Part shown: positions 55,011 to 63,152 of the stretch, one piece after another
Numbering within the stretch: position 1 is the stretch's first letter
How the letters are laid out: the number at the start of each line of letters is the position of its first letter
Assembly: GCF_011207455.1 (NCBI RefSeq)
Contig: NZ_CP048877.1
Location: forward strand, 178,576 to 242,575
DNA: 64,000 nt
From: Thermosulfuriphilus ammonigenes
GTDB lineage: Bacteria; Desulfobacterota; Thermodesulfobacteria; Thermodesulfobacteriales; ST65
Reading direction: 5' to 3'
Position numbers and translations under genes: made by a program
Notes under the pieces: generated by a model
Seen by the model: only the letters and a program-made list of their open reading frames with translations
What the model was told of the DNA's origin: nothing
Database searches by the model: none

Positions 55011-55029
55011 GCCTCTTTTTAAAAGAGGC
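55011..55029. repeat. Inverted repeat upstream of the sigma-54-like promoter
   Basis: GCCTCTTTT-T-AAAAGAGGC, perfect 9-bp arms with a one-base centre. It lies 14 bp before the -24 element. On RNA it could form a stem; as DNA it could be a binding site. Confidence 0.5.
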
Positions 55030-55042
55030 ACCATACATAAGA

Positions 55043-55058
55043 TGGCCTGCCACTTGCA
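55043..55058 (+). promoter_or_regulatory. Sigma-54-type promoter for the PEP-CTERM gene
   Basis: TGGCCTG-CCAC-TTGCA matches the -24/-12 consensus TGGCACG-N4-TTGCW at 10 of 12 defined bases, with exact spacing of GG and GC. The start codon lies about 49 bp after it. PEP-CTERM genes are often under RpoN control with the PrsK-PrsR system. Confidence 0.7.
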
Positions 55059-55106
55059 TAATGAAGGCTCTCGCAAATTATAGAATTTTATAGAGGAGGT
55101 TGATGC

Positions 55107-55796
55107 ATGAAGCGGTTTTTGTCTCTGATGTCTCTGGTCTTTCTGTTGGTTTTAGCCGGTATCAACCCGGCCAGGGCCACAATTTACGTCCCTGCCGGGG
55201 GAGACACTGGCTGGCAGACCTTCTCCTTCACCTTTCTCTATGACTTTAGTGGAGATTTGACCTTTCTGGTCAGCGACTATGGCGACACCGTTGTTTCTTC
55301 CTACCTTCTCCTAGACAACCTTAGTGCCGGCCCCTCGGGCAACACAGGTTTTGAGCTGGGAGATTTTACAGGTTACATCCCTTTAGGAGTGACCAGCGTG
55401 GTTACTAGCTTTACCAGCCCCATAAATCCTTCTGCCTCATATACTCCCACCGAGGGAAGCTACATGGCCCTTCTTGACTCCTATGACGGCGACACCGGGG
55501 TTTCCACCAGCGCCTTAGGGGGAACAGACGGTTCGCTTCTTTACCTTTCAGGGATGAGCTTTGCCTCTGGAGAGACCTTCTCCTTTGACTGGGCCTTTAT
55601 CACCGAAGACTATCCTCCATATCAGGATTTTGCCGCTTTCATTATAGAGGGAAGCTACTCCCTGCCTGGAGGAGGAACACTTCCGGTATATGAGGAGTAC
55701 CGGCTGGCCCAAGTGGCTCTTCCAGAGCCTGCCACCCTGGTGCTTGTTGGCTCAGGTCTCTTTGGTCTGGCTGGCTTTGGTCGCCGGAGAAAATAG
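55107..55796 (+). CDS. PEP-CTERM sorting-signal protein
   Basis: A 229-residue exported protein. A signal peptide (LSLMSLVFLLVLAGINPARA) precedes an extracellular part rich in Ser, Gly, Thr and Asp with predicted strands. The C-terminus has the tripartite sorting signal: the PEP motif in ALPEPATLVLVGSG, a hydrophobic segment, and the basic end FGRRRK. Exosortase (EpsH/XrtA) recognises this tail, and the protein is expected to be attached to the cell surface or exopolysaccharide. The middle is not a known domain. AGGAGG precedes the ATG. No exosortase is in the window. Confidence 0.9.
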   Translation: MKRFLSLMSLVFLLVLAGINPARATIYVPAGGDTGWQTFSFTFLYDFSGDLTFLVSDYGDTVVSSYLLLDNLSAGPSGNTGFELGDFTGYIPLGVTSVVTSFTSPINPSASYTPTEGSYMALLDSYDGDTGVSTSALGGTDGSLLYLSGMSFASGETFSFDWAFITEDYPPYQDFAAFIIEGSYSLPGGGTLPVYEEYRLAQVALPEPATLVLVGSGLFGLAGFGRRRK

Positions 55797-55819
55797 TTTT
55801 TATTGAAAATATCTTACTT

Positions 55820-55850
55820 AGGGGGGCCGGGGTGCCCCCTTTTTTATTTT
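55820..55850 (+). terminator. Rho-independent terminator after the PEP-CTERM gene
   Basis: AGGGGGG pairs with CCCCCT around a short loop (55820-55840), followed by a run of T's. It lies 24 bp after the stop codon and before the opposing kinase stop. Confidence 0.78.
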
Positions 55851-55868
55851 TGGCTTCCAGAGCCCGGC

Positions 55869-58289
55869 CTACTCTGAGGCCAGAATCTCTGAGACCTTAG
55901 CTAAAAGTTCGTCCAGGTAAAAAGGCTTTCTGAGGTAACCATCAGCCTCCCTGAGGAGGGGATCCATGCGGGGGTCAAGATCAAGACCGCTGGCGATAAG
56001 GACCTTTACCCCGGGAATTTTTCCTCTTAGGCGGTTAAAGGCCTCCCGGCCGCTGAGAAGAGGCATATTTATATCCAGAATAACCAGATCCAGGTTTTGC
56101 CCCTCCTCATCGGCGACCTCTAAGGCCTCCTGACCATTGGCGGCAGTAACCACTCTGTGGCCGGCCCGCTCAAGAATGGTCTTTAGCATCTCCCGAATAG
56201 GTTCTTCATCATCCACCACCAGAATGAATCCCCGAGCTCGAGCCCCTTTGGCCAGCGTTACCTCTTTAGGAGAAGGGGACTCTGCTTTCTGGCCTTCGTC
56301 CACCGGAAGATAGATATGAAACGCGGTTCCCCGACCGAGACGACTTACTACCTGACAGTGGCCTCCGTGCTCATGAATAACGTTGGCCACCATGGCCAGC
56401 CCTAGCCCTGTCCCCCGACCTTCTTTGGTGGTGAAAAAAGGTTCAAAGATGTGGGCCAAGGTCTCCTCGTCCATCCCTTGCCCGGTATCAGCTACCACCA
56501 GATGAACATATCGACCTGGCCGAACCCCTACAGGATTGTTCTCATCCATATAGACGAGAGAGGTCATCAAAGAAAGAATCCCTCCCTCAGGCATGGCCTC
56601 ACAGGCGTTAAGACAGAGGTTCATGATCATCTGTTCCAGTTGAGTGGAACTTCCCTTTATCGGGGGCAGTTCTTCAAGCTCAAGCCTTATACGGATACGC
56701 CGATCGATAGTATGTTTGAGAAGATCAACCACATTTTTGACTGATTGGTTGACATCAAGGGGTTTAAAGTCCCACTTTCGCTGTCTGGCGAAAGACAGAA
56801 GACGACGGCTCAACTCTGCCCCTCTCTCGGCGGCCCGCTCTATGGTCTCCAGAGCCCGAAGCTCGCCCTTGTCCAGGTGGGGGCTTTCTTTGAGGATAGA
56901 AATATGACCCATTATGGCACAGAGGACATTGTTGAAGTCGTGGGCGATACCACTGGTGAGGGTGCCGATAGCCGTAAGTTTTTCGGCCTCCACCAACTGA
57001 CGCTGGGTGGCATTGAGCTCTTTAATCTTATCCTCAAGATCAGTGTAAAGATCGATATTTTCCAGGGCCACAGAGATACTGCTGGCCAGAATACCAAAAA
57101 GATTAATCTCCTCCTCAGAGAAGCCCTGCGGATGATTGATAAAGACCAAAGCCCCCAAGACCCTGCTTTTGGTCATCAGCCAGAGAATCAGAAAGTTCTT
57201 CAGTTCAAAATCCGGGGGAAGGGATCCTAGAGGCCATTTGGTGGCCGCATCTTTTTGGCAGACAAGGGGTTTCCCCTGACCTTTGGACCAGGCGCCCTCC
57301 AGAGTCTGAGGAGGTATAGATATCTTGATCTCTCTGCCTTCCTGGCTTCTTAAACGGAGCATATAAGGAGAACCCTTAATGGCTATACCCCAAAGCTGGG
57401 TTTCAGTAAGATCTTTTAACTCCTCCAGACATCTTTCGATTATATATTCTTTGTCTAACTTCGAATGAATTAATATGGTTAATTTATGTAGATTATACAA
57501 TCTATTTAAGTATGTTTTTATTTTTACATCTCTTTCATTCAATGATGACCTCATTTTATCTATAGCCTTGAATATCTGCCCAAATTCATCTTCATATAGT
57601 GGGAAGTCTTTTGGAGTATAATCTTCTTTTTCGATACTCTCTATGGACTTCAATAAATCTTTTACTGGTGATATAATGCTAGTCGTTAGATATTTTGCTA
57701 CCAGGAGAGCAGAAATTAAACTTATTATTAAAATAATACTTAAATCTTTAATAGTTTTCTTGATGGTAGATATTAAAGTTTGTGTCTTTTTATGTAGATC
57801 TATCGATGCTTTGTGGATTATATTATGGACATGTTTTGTAATATCTTGCCCTAAAGATATTATTTCTTTAATCTCTTCGGTTTTGATTTCTTCATGACTT
57901 ATGATTTTATTTATTCTTTCTTTATAATTTTGAAATTCTCTTTCTATATGTTGAATTTTTCTTTTGGTGTTTGGCTGATGATGACACCCTTTACATTCCA
58001 AAATGATTCCATCTATTTCTTCTAAATCAAATGATATCTTGTTTGGTCTTTTTTCTTTGAAGCTAAATTCATATAAATTGTTTTGAATATTCTGAAAATG
58101 TATTAAAAGATTCTGACGGAGACTTTCTACCTCATGAATCTTAAGTTGATACCTTAAATTGGAGGAAAGGAAGAGGAGGTTATAGAAGGCGGCCCCTATA
58201 GCCACACTAAAGAAGAGAAATACGCCTAAAAAACTTAGAATTATGCGTTTCTTCATCTTGAAAAAGGTATGTTTAAGAAATTTTACCAA
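55869..58289 (-). CDS. Membrane hybrid histidine kinase with CXXCH motif in its periplasmic sensor
   Basis: An 806-residue protein. TM1 (about 15-40), a periplasmic helical sensor of about 140 residues with CKGCH (99-103), the heme-c attachment motif, TM2 (183-206), HAMP, a GAF region (270-420), HisKA of the HDFNNVLCAIMGHISIL type, HATPase (DTGQGMDEETL, GTGLGLAMV) and a C-terminal receiver (ILVVDDEEPIREMLKTIL, VILDINMPLLSG). I infer a redox or gas-sensing kinase. The gene is mosaic: the first 285 or so codons are AT-rich, the rest GC-rich. TTG 58289 has AAGGT upstream; ATG 58256 is the alternative. Confidence 0.88.
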   Translation of the reverse strand: MVKFLKHTFFKMKKRIILSFLGVFLFFSVAIGAAFYNLLFLSSNLRYQLKIHEVESLRQNLLIHFQNIQNNLYEFSFKEKRPNKISFDLEEIDGIILECKGCHHQPNTKRKIQHIEREFQNYKERINKIISHEEIKTEEIKEIISLGQDITKHVHNIIHKASIDLHKKTQTLISTIKKTIKDLSIILIISLISALLVAKYLTTSIISPVKDLLKSIESIEKEDYTPKDFPLYEDEFGQIFKAIDKMRSSLNERDVKIKTYLNRLYNLHKLTILIHSKLDKEYIIERCLEELKDLTETQLWGIAIKGSPYMLRLRSQEGREIKISIPPQTLEGAWSKGQGKPLVCQKDAATKWPLGSLPPDFELKNFLILWLMTKSRVLGALVFINHPQGFSEEEINLFGILASSISVALENIDLYTDLEDKIKELNATQRQLVEAEKLTAIGTLTSGIAHDFNNVLCAIMGHISILKESPHLDKGELRALETIERAAERGAELSRRLLSFARQRKWDFKPLDVNQSVKNVVDLLKHTIDRRIRIRLELEELPPIKGSSTQLEQMIMNLCLNACEAMPEGGILSLMTSLVYMDENNPVGVRPGRYVHLVVADTGQGMDEETLAHIFEPFFTTKEGRGTGLGLAMVANVIHEHGGHCQVVSRLGRGTAFHIYLPVDEGQKAESPSPKEVTLAKGARARGFILVVDDEEPIREMLKTILERAGHRVVTAANGQEALEVADEEGQNLDLVILDINMPLLSGREAFNRLRGKIPGVKVLIASGLDLDPRMDPLLREADGYLRKPFYLDELLAKVSEILASE

Positions 58290-58349
58290 TCAGACCTTGA
58301 GCTTCAAAATACTTGCTATCTTTTTAATTTTCGTAATCAAATTAACTAT

Positions 58350-58364
58350 GTTTATATAATAAAC
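58350..58364. promoter_or_regulatory. AT-rich palindrome in the kinase upstream region
   Basis: GTTTAT-ATA-ATAAAC (58350-58364), 6-bp arms. A further sigma-54-like site lies at 58386-58401 on the minus strand, TGGCAT-N5-TTGAA, but its -12 GC is changed to GA. The region 58290-58480 has no gene. Confidence 0.35.
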
Positions 58365-58480
58365 CTGTTTATTTTATGCTACATATTCAATATTAATGCC
58401 AAAAGCTGATTTTAAGTTTTTAAGAATCTCAATTCCTAATAGGAGAATTTGGTTTCACAATCAAGTATTTTGACAAGGCT

Positions 58481-58509
58481 AAAAAATCATTCGCCAGGTA
58501 AGGCCCTGG
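58481..58509 (-). terminator. Candidate terminator after the SpmAB-like gene
   Basis: On the minus strand CCAGG (58509-58505) pairs with CCTGG (58498-58494), and a run of six T's follows at 58486-58481. The stem is short, so termination may be partial. Confidence 0.45.
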
Positions 58510-58520
58510 TTCAGGGAAGT

Positions 58521-59801
58521 TTAACTGCCGGGGTAGGTCAGATGACATATAAAAGTGGCCGCCAGGATCCCGGCCAGATCGGCGGCCAGGGCAGCCCAGA
58601 TAGCATAACGGGGGTCTTTGATACCTGCGGCCCCAAAATAGACCGCCAGGACATAAAAGGTTGTCTCTGTAGAGCCTTGAATGGTGGAGGCCAGATAGGC
58701 AGCAAAGGAATCCGGAGCCCGAGAGACGATCTCGCTCATCAGGGCAAAGGCCCCGGAGCCAGAAAGAGGCCGTAGGAGAGCCACAGGGAGAACTTCTACC
58801 GGAAGGCCCACAAGGGAGGTCAGGGGCTCAAGCACCTTGGCCATAGCCTCAAAACCTCCCGAGGCCCGGAACATACCCACAGCGGTAAGAATGATCACCA
58901 GGTAAGGGATAATCCTTACGGCCACCTTAAATCCTTCCTTGGCCCCCTCGCAGGCGGCCTCATAGACGGGAACCTTCTTTACCAGACCATAGCTGGCCAG
59001 AGCCAACATAAGCAGCGGGACAAACCAGTTGGAGAAGACATCAGCCAGGGCCGCTCGAGAATCATCCGCCTCCAGAATACTCCAGGCAGCCCGAATCAGG
59101 AGAAAAAAGAAGAGAAGAATCAAGCCCCACTTGATGAGGGGCTGACTGGCCGGAACATCATCTAACTCTTCCGCAGTGGTTTGAGGGGGCTGGTCTTCAA
59201 GTATGGGAGGAGGCTCTTCATGTTTTCGAGCCAGGGCCTTGGCGGCCACAATGGCCACCAGAGTGGAGACACCAGTGGCAAATATGGTCGGTAGAATAAT
59301 GGCCGCCGGGTCCTTGGCTCCGGCTGCCGCCCTGATGGCCATTACTCCTAAGGGAAGAAGGGTAACATTGGAGGTATTTATGGCCAGAAAGAGGCACATG
59401 GCATCACTGGCTACCCCCGGGCGAGGATTTATCTTCTCCAACTCCACCATAGCCTTCACCCCAAAAGGGGTGGCCGCATTACCAAGCCCCATCATGTTGG
59501 CCGAAAGGTTTAGGATCATGGCGCTCATGGCCGGATGTTCTGGCGGGACCCGAGGGAAGAGACGAACCATAAGCGGTCTTAAGGAACGGGCTAAGACCTT
59601 AAGAAGCCCTCCCTCTTCGGCAATCTTCATCAGCCCCAGCCAGAGGGCCATCGGGCCGATGAGCCCCAGGGCCAGATTAACGGCCGCCTTGGCCGTATCA
59701 AAGGAGACTTTGGTCACCTCTTCCATCCGGCCGGTTATGGCTGCGGCCAGGACTGCGGCCAGGAGAAGACCAAACCAGATGGCATTCATGGGAGATCTCA
59801 T
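58521..59801 (-). CDS. Fused SpmA-SpmB-like nucleoside-recognition (Gate-domain) membrane protein
   Basis: A 426-residue protein in two halves, each a Gate (nucleoside recognition) domain. The SpmA-like half has ILNLSANMMGLGNAATPFGVKAM and FLAINTSNVTLLPLGVMAIRA; the SpmB-like half has VRIIPYLVIILTAVGMFRASG, LLRPLSGSGAFALMSEI and TIQGSTETTFYVLAVYFGA. A charged linker (about 195-222) joins them. In Bacillus these are spore maturation proteins, but fusions occur in non-sporulating Gram-negatives, where the role is unknown. It follows the HD-hydrolase gene by 2 nt. Confidence 0.9.
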   Translation of the reverse strand: MRSPMNAIWFGLLLAAVLAAAITGRMEEVTKVSFDTAKAAVNLALGLIGPMALWLGLMKIAEEGGLLKVLARSLRPLMVRLFPRVPPEHPAMSAMILNLSANMMGLGNAATPFGVKAMVELEKINPRPGVASDAMCLFLAINTSNVTLLPLGVMAIRAAAGAKDPAAIILPTIFATGVSTLVAIVAAKALARKHEEPPPILEDQPPQTTAEELDDVPASQPLIKWGLILLFFFLLIRAAWSILEADDSRAALADVFSNWFVPLLMLALASYGLVKKVPVYEAACEGAKEGFKVAVRIIPYLVIILTAVGMFRASGGFEAMAKVLEPLTSLVGLPVEVLPVALLRPLSGSGAFALMSEIVSRAPDSFAAYLASTIQGSTETTFYVLAVYFGAAGIKDPRYAIWAALAADLAGILAATFICHLTYPGS

Positions 59802-59803
59802 CC

Positions 59804-60472
59804 CTAAGCCCGACCCTCCACCTCGTCTGTCAATCGGCGGAAAAATTCCTCCATAAAACGATGCCTGTCCTCGGCCATCCGCCGGCCGGTCTCCGTAAGC
59901 ATGGAATCTTTTATGCGGGAGAGCTTGACTACAAACTCCCGCCAGGCCGTATCTTCCGGGCCATAAGGCTGGGTTTTGTCTATATCCACCTCAGGGTTAT
60001 GAAGTCTGGCTCCGACCTCACCGGCAAAAAGAAAGGCCCGTCCGATGCCCACGGCCCCCAGGGCGTCAAGTTTATCGGCATCGTAGAGACAACGGGCCTC
60101 CGGTGTTTTGGGAACCTTATTGTTGCGAAAACGGTGAGCAGCGATGGCCTCACAAACAGCAGCAATGATTTTTTCATCTAGGCGGTATTTTTTGAGGATC
60201 TTGGCCGCCTCCCGGGCCCCCCACTGGGCGTGACAGACCCTGCCCCGGGTCTTCTTCTCTTCGTTGCGACCAATATCGTGAAGAATGGCCGCCAGACGGA
60301 CAACTAATGGGTCCGCCCCCTCGGCCTCGGCCAGCCTTAAGGCCAGACGTTCGACCCTCTTTACGTGATCATAACGATGACTGGCCGGATCACTTTGGTA
60401 ATAGGTCCGGGCCTCGGCCTCAATGGCCTCCAGAACCTCCGGAGCCAAGAATTTCAAATCTTTCTGGGCCAT
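59804..60472 (-). CDS. HD-domain phosphohydrolase
   Basis: A 222-residue protein with the HD metal residues in HRYDHVKRVERLALRLA and LAAILHDIGRNEE, and a later RCLYDADKLDALGAVGIGRA. This pattern is of the YedJ/YpgQ-type HD hydrolases, which act on nucleotides or similar phosphates. An AGAGGTG site precedes the ATG. It overlaps the radical SAM gene by 19 nt and lies in a tight run cca-radical SAM-HD-SpmAB. Confidence 0.88.
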   Translation of the reverse strand: MAQKDLKFLAPEVLEAIEAEARTYYQSDPASHRYDHVKRVERLALRLAEAEGADPLVVRLAAILHDIGRNEEKKTRGRVCHAQWGAREAAKILKKYRLDEKIIAAVCEAIAAHRFRNNKVPKTPEARCLYDADKLDALGAVGIGRAFLFAGEVGARLHNPEVDIDKTQPYGPEDTAWREFVVKLSRIKDSMLTETGRRMAEDRHRFMEEFFRRLTDEVEGRA

Positions 60473-61416
60473 TTTTCACCTCTGCGCTTTCCCTGCCAAA
60501 GATCACGGCTGACAAGGGTGGTCTCAATGGCTGAAAGAATGAGATTCTTCTTCAGGGTCCATTCCGGGGCCACAAGCCTGTCCCGGGGTGGATCCGAACT
60601 TAGACGCTGAATAACTACTGACCAAGGAAGAAGGGAAAGGGCCTCGGCGACAAGATCCACATACTCTCCCAGAGAAAGAGGATGGTATTCCCCCCGACGA
60701 TAAAGTGTTTCAAGGGGCGTTTTCTTAAGTACGTAAAGGGCGTGAAACTTAAGCCCATCTATCGGGGCTTGAGACAGGGCCTCGATGGTCTCCAGCATCA
60801 TTTGGTAGTCTTCACCTGGAAGCCCAAAGATCACGTGGACACAGACCAGAAGCCCGGCCTTCTTGGCTAAATCAAGGGCCCGATAAAACTCGGCCACTCC
60901 ATGGCCACGGTTTATCCTCCGGAGGGTCACTTCGTGAATAGACTGAAGCCCGAGTTCCAGCCAGACCTCAAGCCCTCTTTGACGATAAGAGGCCAGAAGG
61001 TCTACTACCGCCTCATCAACGCAGTCTGGCCTGGTGCCTACGGAGAGTCCGATAATTCGGTCATCAAGGAGCACGCTATCGTAGAGACCCTTTAGTTTTT
61101 TTATAGGACCATAGGTATTGGAAAATGACTGGAAATAGACCATAAATCGCTGGGCCTTAAAACGGCGCGAAAGCTGCTCCAGACTTTGGAGAACCTGATC
61201 CTTAAGGCTTTGTCCCCGGAAATAGGCCCCGGAGCCGGAGCCAAATTCGTCACAATATATACAACCGCCCCGGCCTCTTTGACCATCTCGGTTAGGACAG
61301 GTAAAGCCAGCATCCAGAGATATTTTATGGACCCGGAGCCCGTAACGCTTTCGGAAATAAAGGGAAAGGGAATGAAAGCGTTTAAGTTCTTCCAGCCTCT
61401 TTGCTCCAGCCTGCAT
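60454..61416 (-). CDS. Radical SAM protein, YhcC/TIGR01212 family
   Basis: A 320-residue enzyme. The cluster motif is spread in AGFTCPNRDGQRGRGGCIYC, with the first Cys 12 residues before the CIYC pair, typical of YhcC. GLSVGTRPDCVDEAVVDLL, GLEVWLELGLQSIHE and VHVIFGLPGEDYQMML are the remaining barrel blocks, also shared with the Elp3 fold. Substrate unknown. It overlaps the CCA gene by 35 nt. Confidence 0.9.
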   Translation of the reverse strand: MQAGAKRLEELKRFHSLSLYFRKRYGLRVHKISLDAGFTCPNRDGQRGRGGCIYCDEFGSGSGAYFRGQSLKDQVLQSLEQLSRRFKAQRFMVYFQSFSNTYGPIKKLKGLYDSVLLDDRIIGLSVGTRPDCVDEAVVDLLASYRQRGLEVWLELGLQSIHEVTLRRINRGHGVAEFYRALDLAKKAGLLVCVHVIFGLPGEDYQMMLETIEALSQAPIDGLKFHALYVLKKTPLETLYRRGEYHPLSLGEYVDLVAEALSLLPWSVVIQRLSSDPPRDRLVAPEWTLKKNLILSAIETTLVSRDLWQGKRRGEKWPRKI

Positions 61417-62839
61417 TCAGACCCTCTTGCCTGAGGATTTGGGCCACCAAGGAAAGGGCCTCGTGGCGGTCTTTAATCTCTCCCAAAATAGCCGCCTCCT
61501 CCACGGCCTCAAGAAGCCGCCGAAATATGGGCCCCGGGGTAAGACCGAACTCAACAATTAGATCATCTCCCGTAATAAGACGGGGGGCCCTGATCACTGG
61601 CTCTACCTGTTGATGGTAGAAGCGATCAAGCTCCCAGAAGAGGGCGGCCAGGGTCTGCTCGGCATCTTTTGGTTTGGCCGGGCCAGCGCTGGCCAAGGAA
61701 TCAGCCATGGCCACTAAAAAGAGATCAGGATAACTTTTTCCCGTCTCCTTAAGAAGCCTTCTTTGGGCCCGGCCAGTCAGGCTCTGGGCCTTAAAATCTC
61801 GCAAAAGATAAAAGGGCCGCATGTGGAGCCGGATCAGATGGGCCACCGTCTCGGCCTCTTTAAGATTCATCCGCCATCTTTTGGCCCAAAGGAAAAAAAG
61901 CTCGGCCCCCACTCGATCGTGATTATAAAAGGTGGGCCGATGCCCTTTATAGGCCAAGGTCTTGGGCTTGCCTACGTCATGAAAGAGAGCGGCCAGTTTG
62001 AGTAACCTCTGCCGATCAGACTCCGCCCCGGAGGGAAAGGCCGGGTGGAGGCGGCCAAAATATTTCTCCGGGGCTTTTAGGACAGCCTCCATCATATTTA
62101 AAGACTCAAGGGAATGTTCCAGAACATCTAAATGATGAAAAGGGGGTTGCTCGATTCCCGCCCCATCAAGAAGTTCGGGAAAGATAACCTCAAAGAGACC
62201 ATCTTTCCGTAATTCGGTGACGGTCCGAGCCGCCCTTGGAGTTTCAAAGATGAGATTCAGTTCGTAGATAACCCGTTCGGCAGCCACCTGGCGTAAAGTT
62301 TTCCGAAGGCAGGATATGGCCTCCAAGGTCTTGGGTTCTATCCGGAAGGAGAGCTCAGCGGCCAGGCGATGGGCCCTTAAAAGGCGCAGGGGATCCCGCT
62401 TCAGGGCCTCCTTTGAGGTGGCGCGAATTGTCCTTCTGGCTAGGTCAGCAAGCCCACTGGTGGGGTCAATAATAAGGGCCCGGGAAGCCAGAAGACTCCT
62501 AACCTCACAGGCCATGGCGTTTATGGTAAAATCTCGTCTTCTTAAATCCTCTTCAATGCTCTGACTTCCCTCCCGGAAGTCAGAAAAATCAAGGACCAAC
62601 CCTCCTTTGACCACCCGGGCCACGCCCTCGGTCTCGTCAAGGAGGACGAAGACCCCGTTAAGCTTTTGGGCCACCTCTTGGGCCAGGGAGATGGCTCCCC
62701 TGGGCACAGTAAGATCAATATCCCGCACCCTTCGCCCCAGCAGAAGATCCCTTATCGTGCCCCCGGCCAGGTAGGTAGGGGAGGGCAGGGGAAGTCTGGC
62801 CAGAAGATCCCTGGTTGGAGAAGGCAGGTCAAGTTTCAT
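61382..62839 (-). CDS. cca: CCA-adding tRNA nucleotidyltransferase / poly(A) polymerase family with HD domain
   Basis: A 485-residue class II nucleotidyltransferase. TYLAGGTIRDLLLGRRVRDIDLTV has the catalytic aspartates, and RRDFTINAMA and KEALKRDPLRLLRAHRLAAEL are conserved; a C-terminal HD region has ALFHDVGKPKTLAY and NHDRVGAELFF. It adds or repairs the 3' CCA of tRNAs; PcnB-type polyadenylation is the alternative. The start at ATG 62839 is used since the upstream extension translates through the fmdB terminator stem. Confidence 0.9.
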   Translation of the reverse strand: MKLDLPSPTRDLLARLPLPSPTYLAGGTIRDLLLGRRVRDIDLTVPRGAISLAQEVAQKLNGVFVLLDETEGVARVVKGGLVLDFSDFREGSQSIEEDLRRRDFTINAMACEVRSLLASRALIIDPTSGLADLARRTIRATSKEALKRDPLRLLRAHRLAAELSFRIEPKTLEAISCLRKTLRQVAAERVIYELNLIFETPRAARTVTELRKDGLFEVIFPELLDGAGIEQPPFHHLDVLEHSLESLNMMEAVLKAPEKYFGRLHPAFPSGAESDRQRLLKLAALFHDVGKPKTLAYKGHRPTFYNHDRVGAELFFLWAKRWRMNLKEAETVAHLIRLHMRPFYLLRDFKAQSLTGRAQRRLLKETGKSYPDLFLVAMADSLASAGPAKPKDAEQTLAALFWELDRFYHQQVEPVIRAPRLITGDDLIVEFGLTPGPIFRRLLEAVEEAAILGEIKDRHEALSLVAQILRQEGLNAGWSKEAGRT

Positions 62840-62843
62840 AACC

Positions 62844-62871
62844 CAAAAATAAAGGCGGGCCCAGGCCCGCC
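62844..62871 (-). terminator. Rho-independent terminator between fmdB-like gene and cca
   Basis: On the minus strand GGCGGGC-CTGG-GCCCGCC (62871-62854), then TTTATTTTT (62853-62845). A perfect 7-bp GC stem with T tail. It ends only five bases before the cca start. Confidence 0.75.
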
Positions 62872-62895
62872 CCAAAAGCAAATTGACCTTTAAGG

Positions 62896-63132
62896 CTACT
62901 TCTTTTGCTCTGTCTTCTTCTCAGACTGGCCTTCTTTCTTTTCGCCGCCTCCTTTCCGAGCATAGTCTGTGACATACCAGCCTGAGCCTTTAAGCTGAAA
63001 AGAGGTATGGCTAATGAGTTTTTTTACCGGCCCCCCACAACTCTGACAGACTTCAAGAGGCTTCTCGGAGATCTTCTGCCAGACCTCAAAGATCTGACCA
63101 CAGGATTGACACTGATACTCATAGATGGGCAT
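62896..63132 (-). CDS. FmdB-family zinc-ribbon protein
   Basis: A 78-residue protein. [19 protein letters not shown] and [16 protein letters not shown] give the two CXXC knuckles; [20 protein letters not shown] is the usual tail, ending Lys/Glu-rich. The role is a putative regulator. AAGGAGGTG lies eight bases before ATG 63132, so the longer frame to 63156 is not used. A terminator follows. Confidence 0.92.
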   Translation of the reverse strand: MPIYEYQCQSCGQIFEVWQKISEKPLEVCQSCGGPVKKLISHTSFQLKGSGWYVTDYARKGGGEKKEGQSEKKTEQKK

Positions 63133-63152
63133 GGATAGGCACCTCCTTCGCT

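Noticed and set aside
54901-55083. 60-codon open frame on the plus strand beginning MTRTRKKFLSRKKNLSQ
   Set aside because: It runs across the 22-bp palindrome, the inverted repeat and the sigma-54 element, has no ribosome site and no protein-like composition.
54872-55106. FMN (RFN) riboswitch for ribD
   Set aside because: The conserved RFN blocks were not found on either strand.
62840-62881. Longer N-terminus for the CCA-adding enzyme
   Set aside because: The added codons translate the GC stem and T-run of a terminator; the family start is at 62839.
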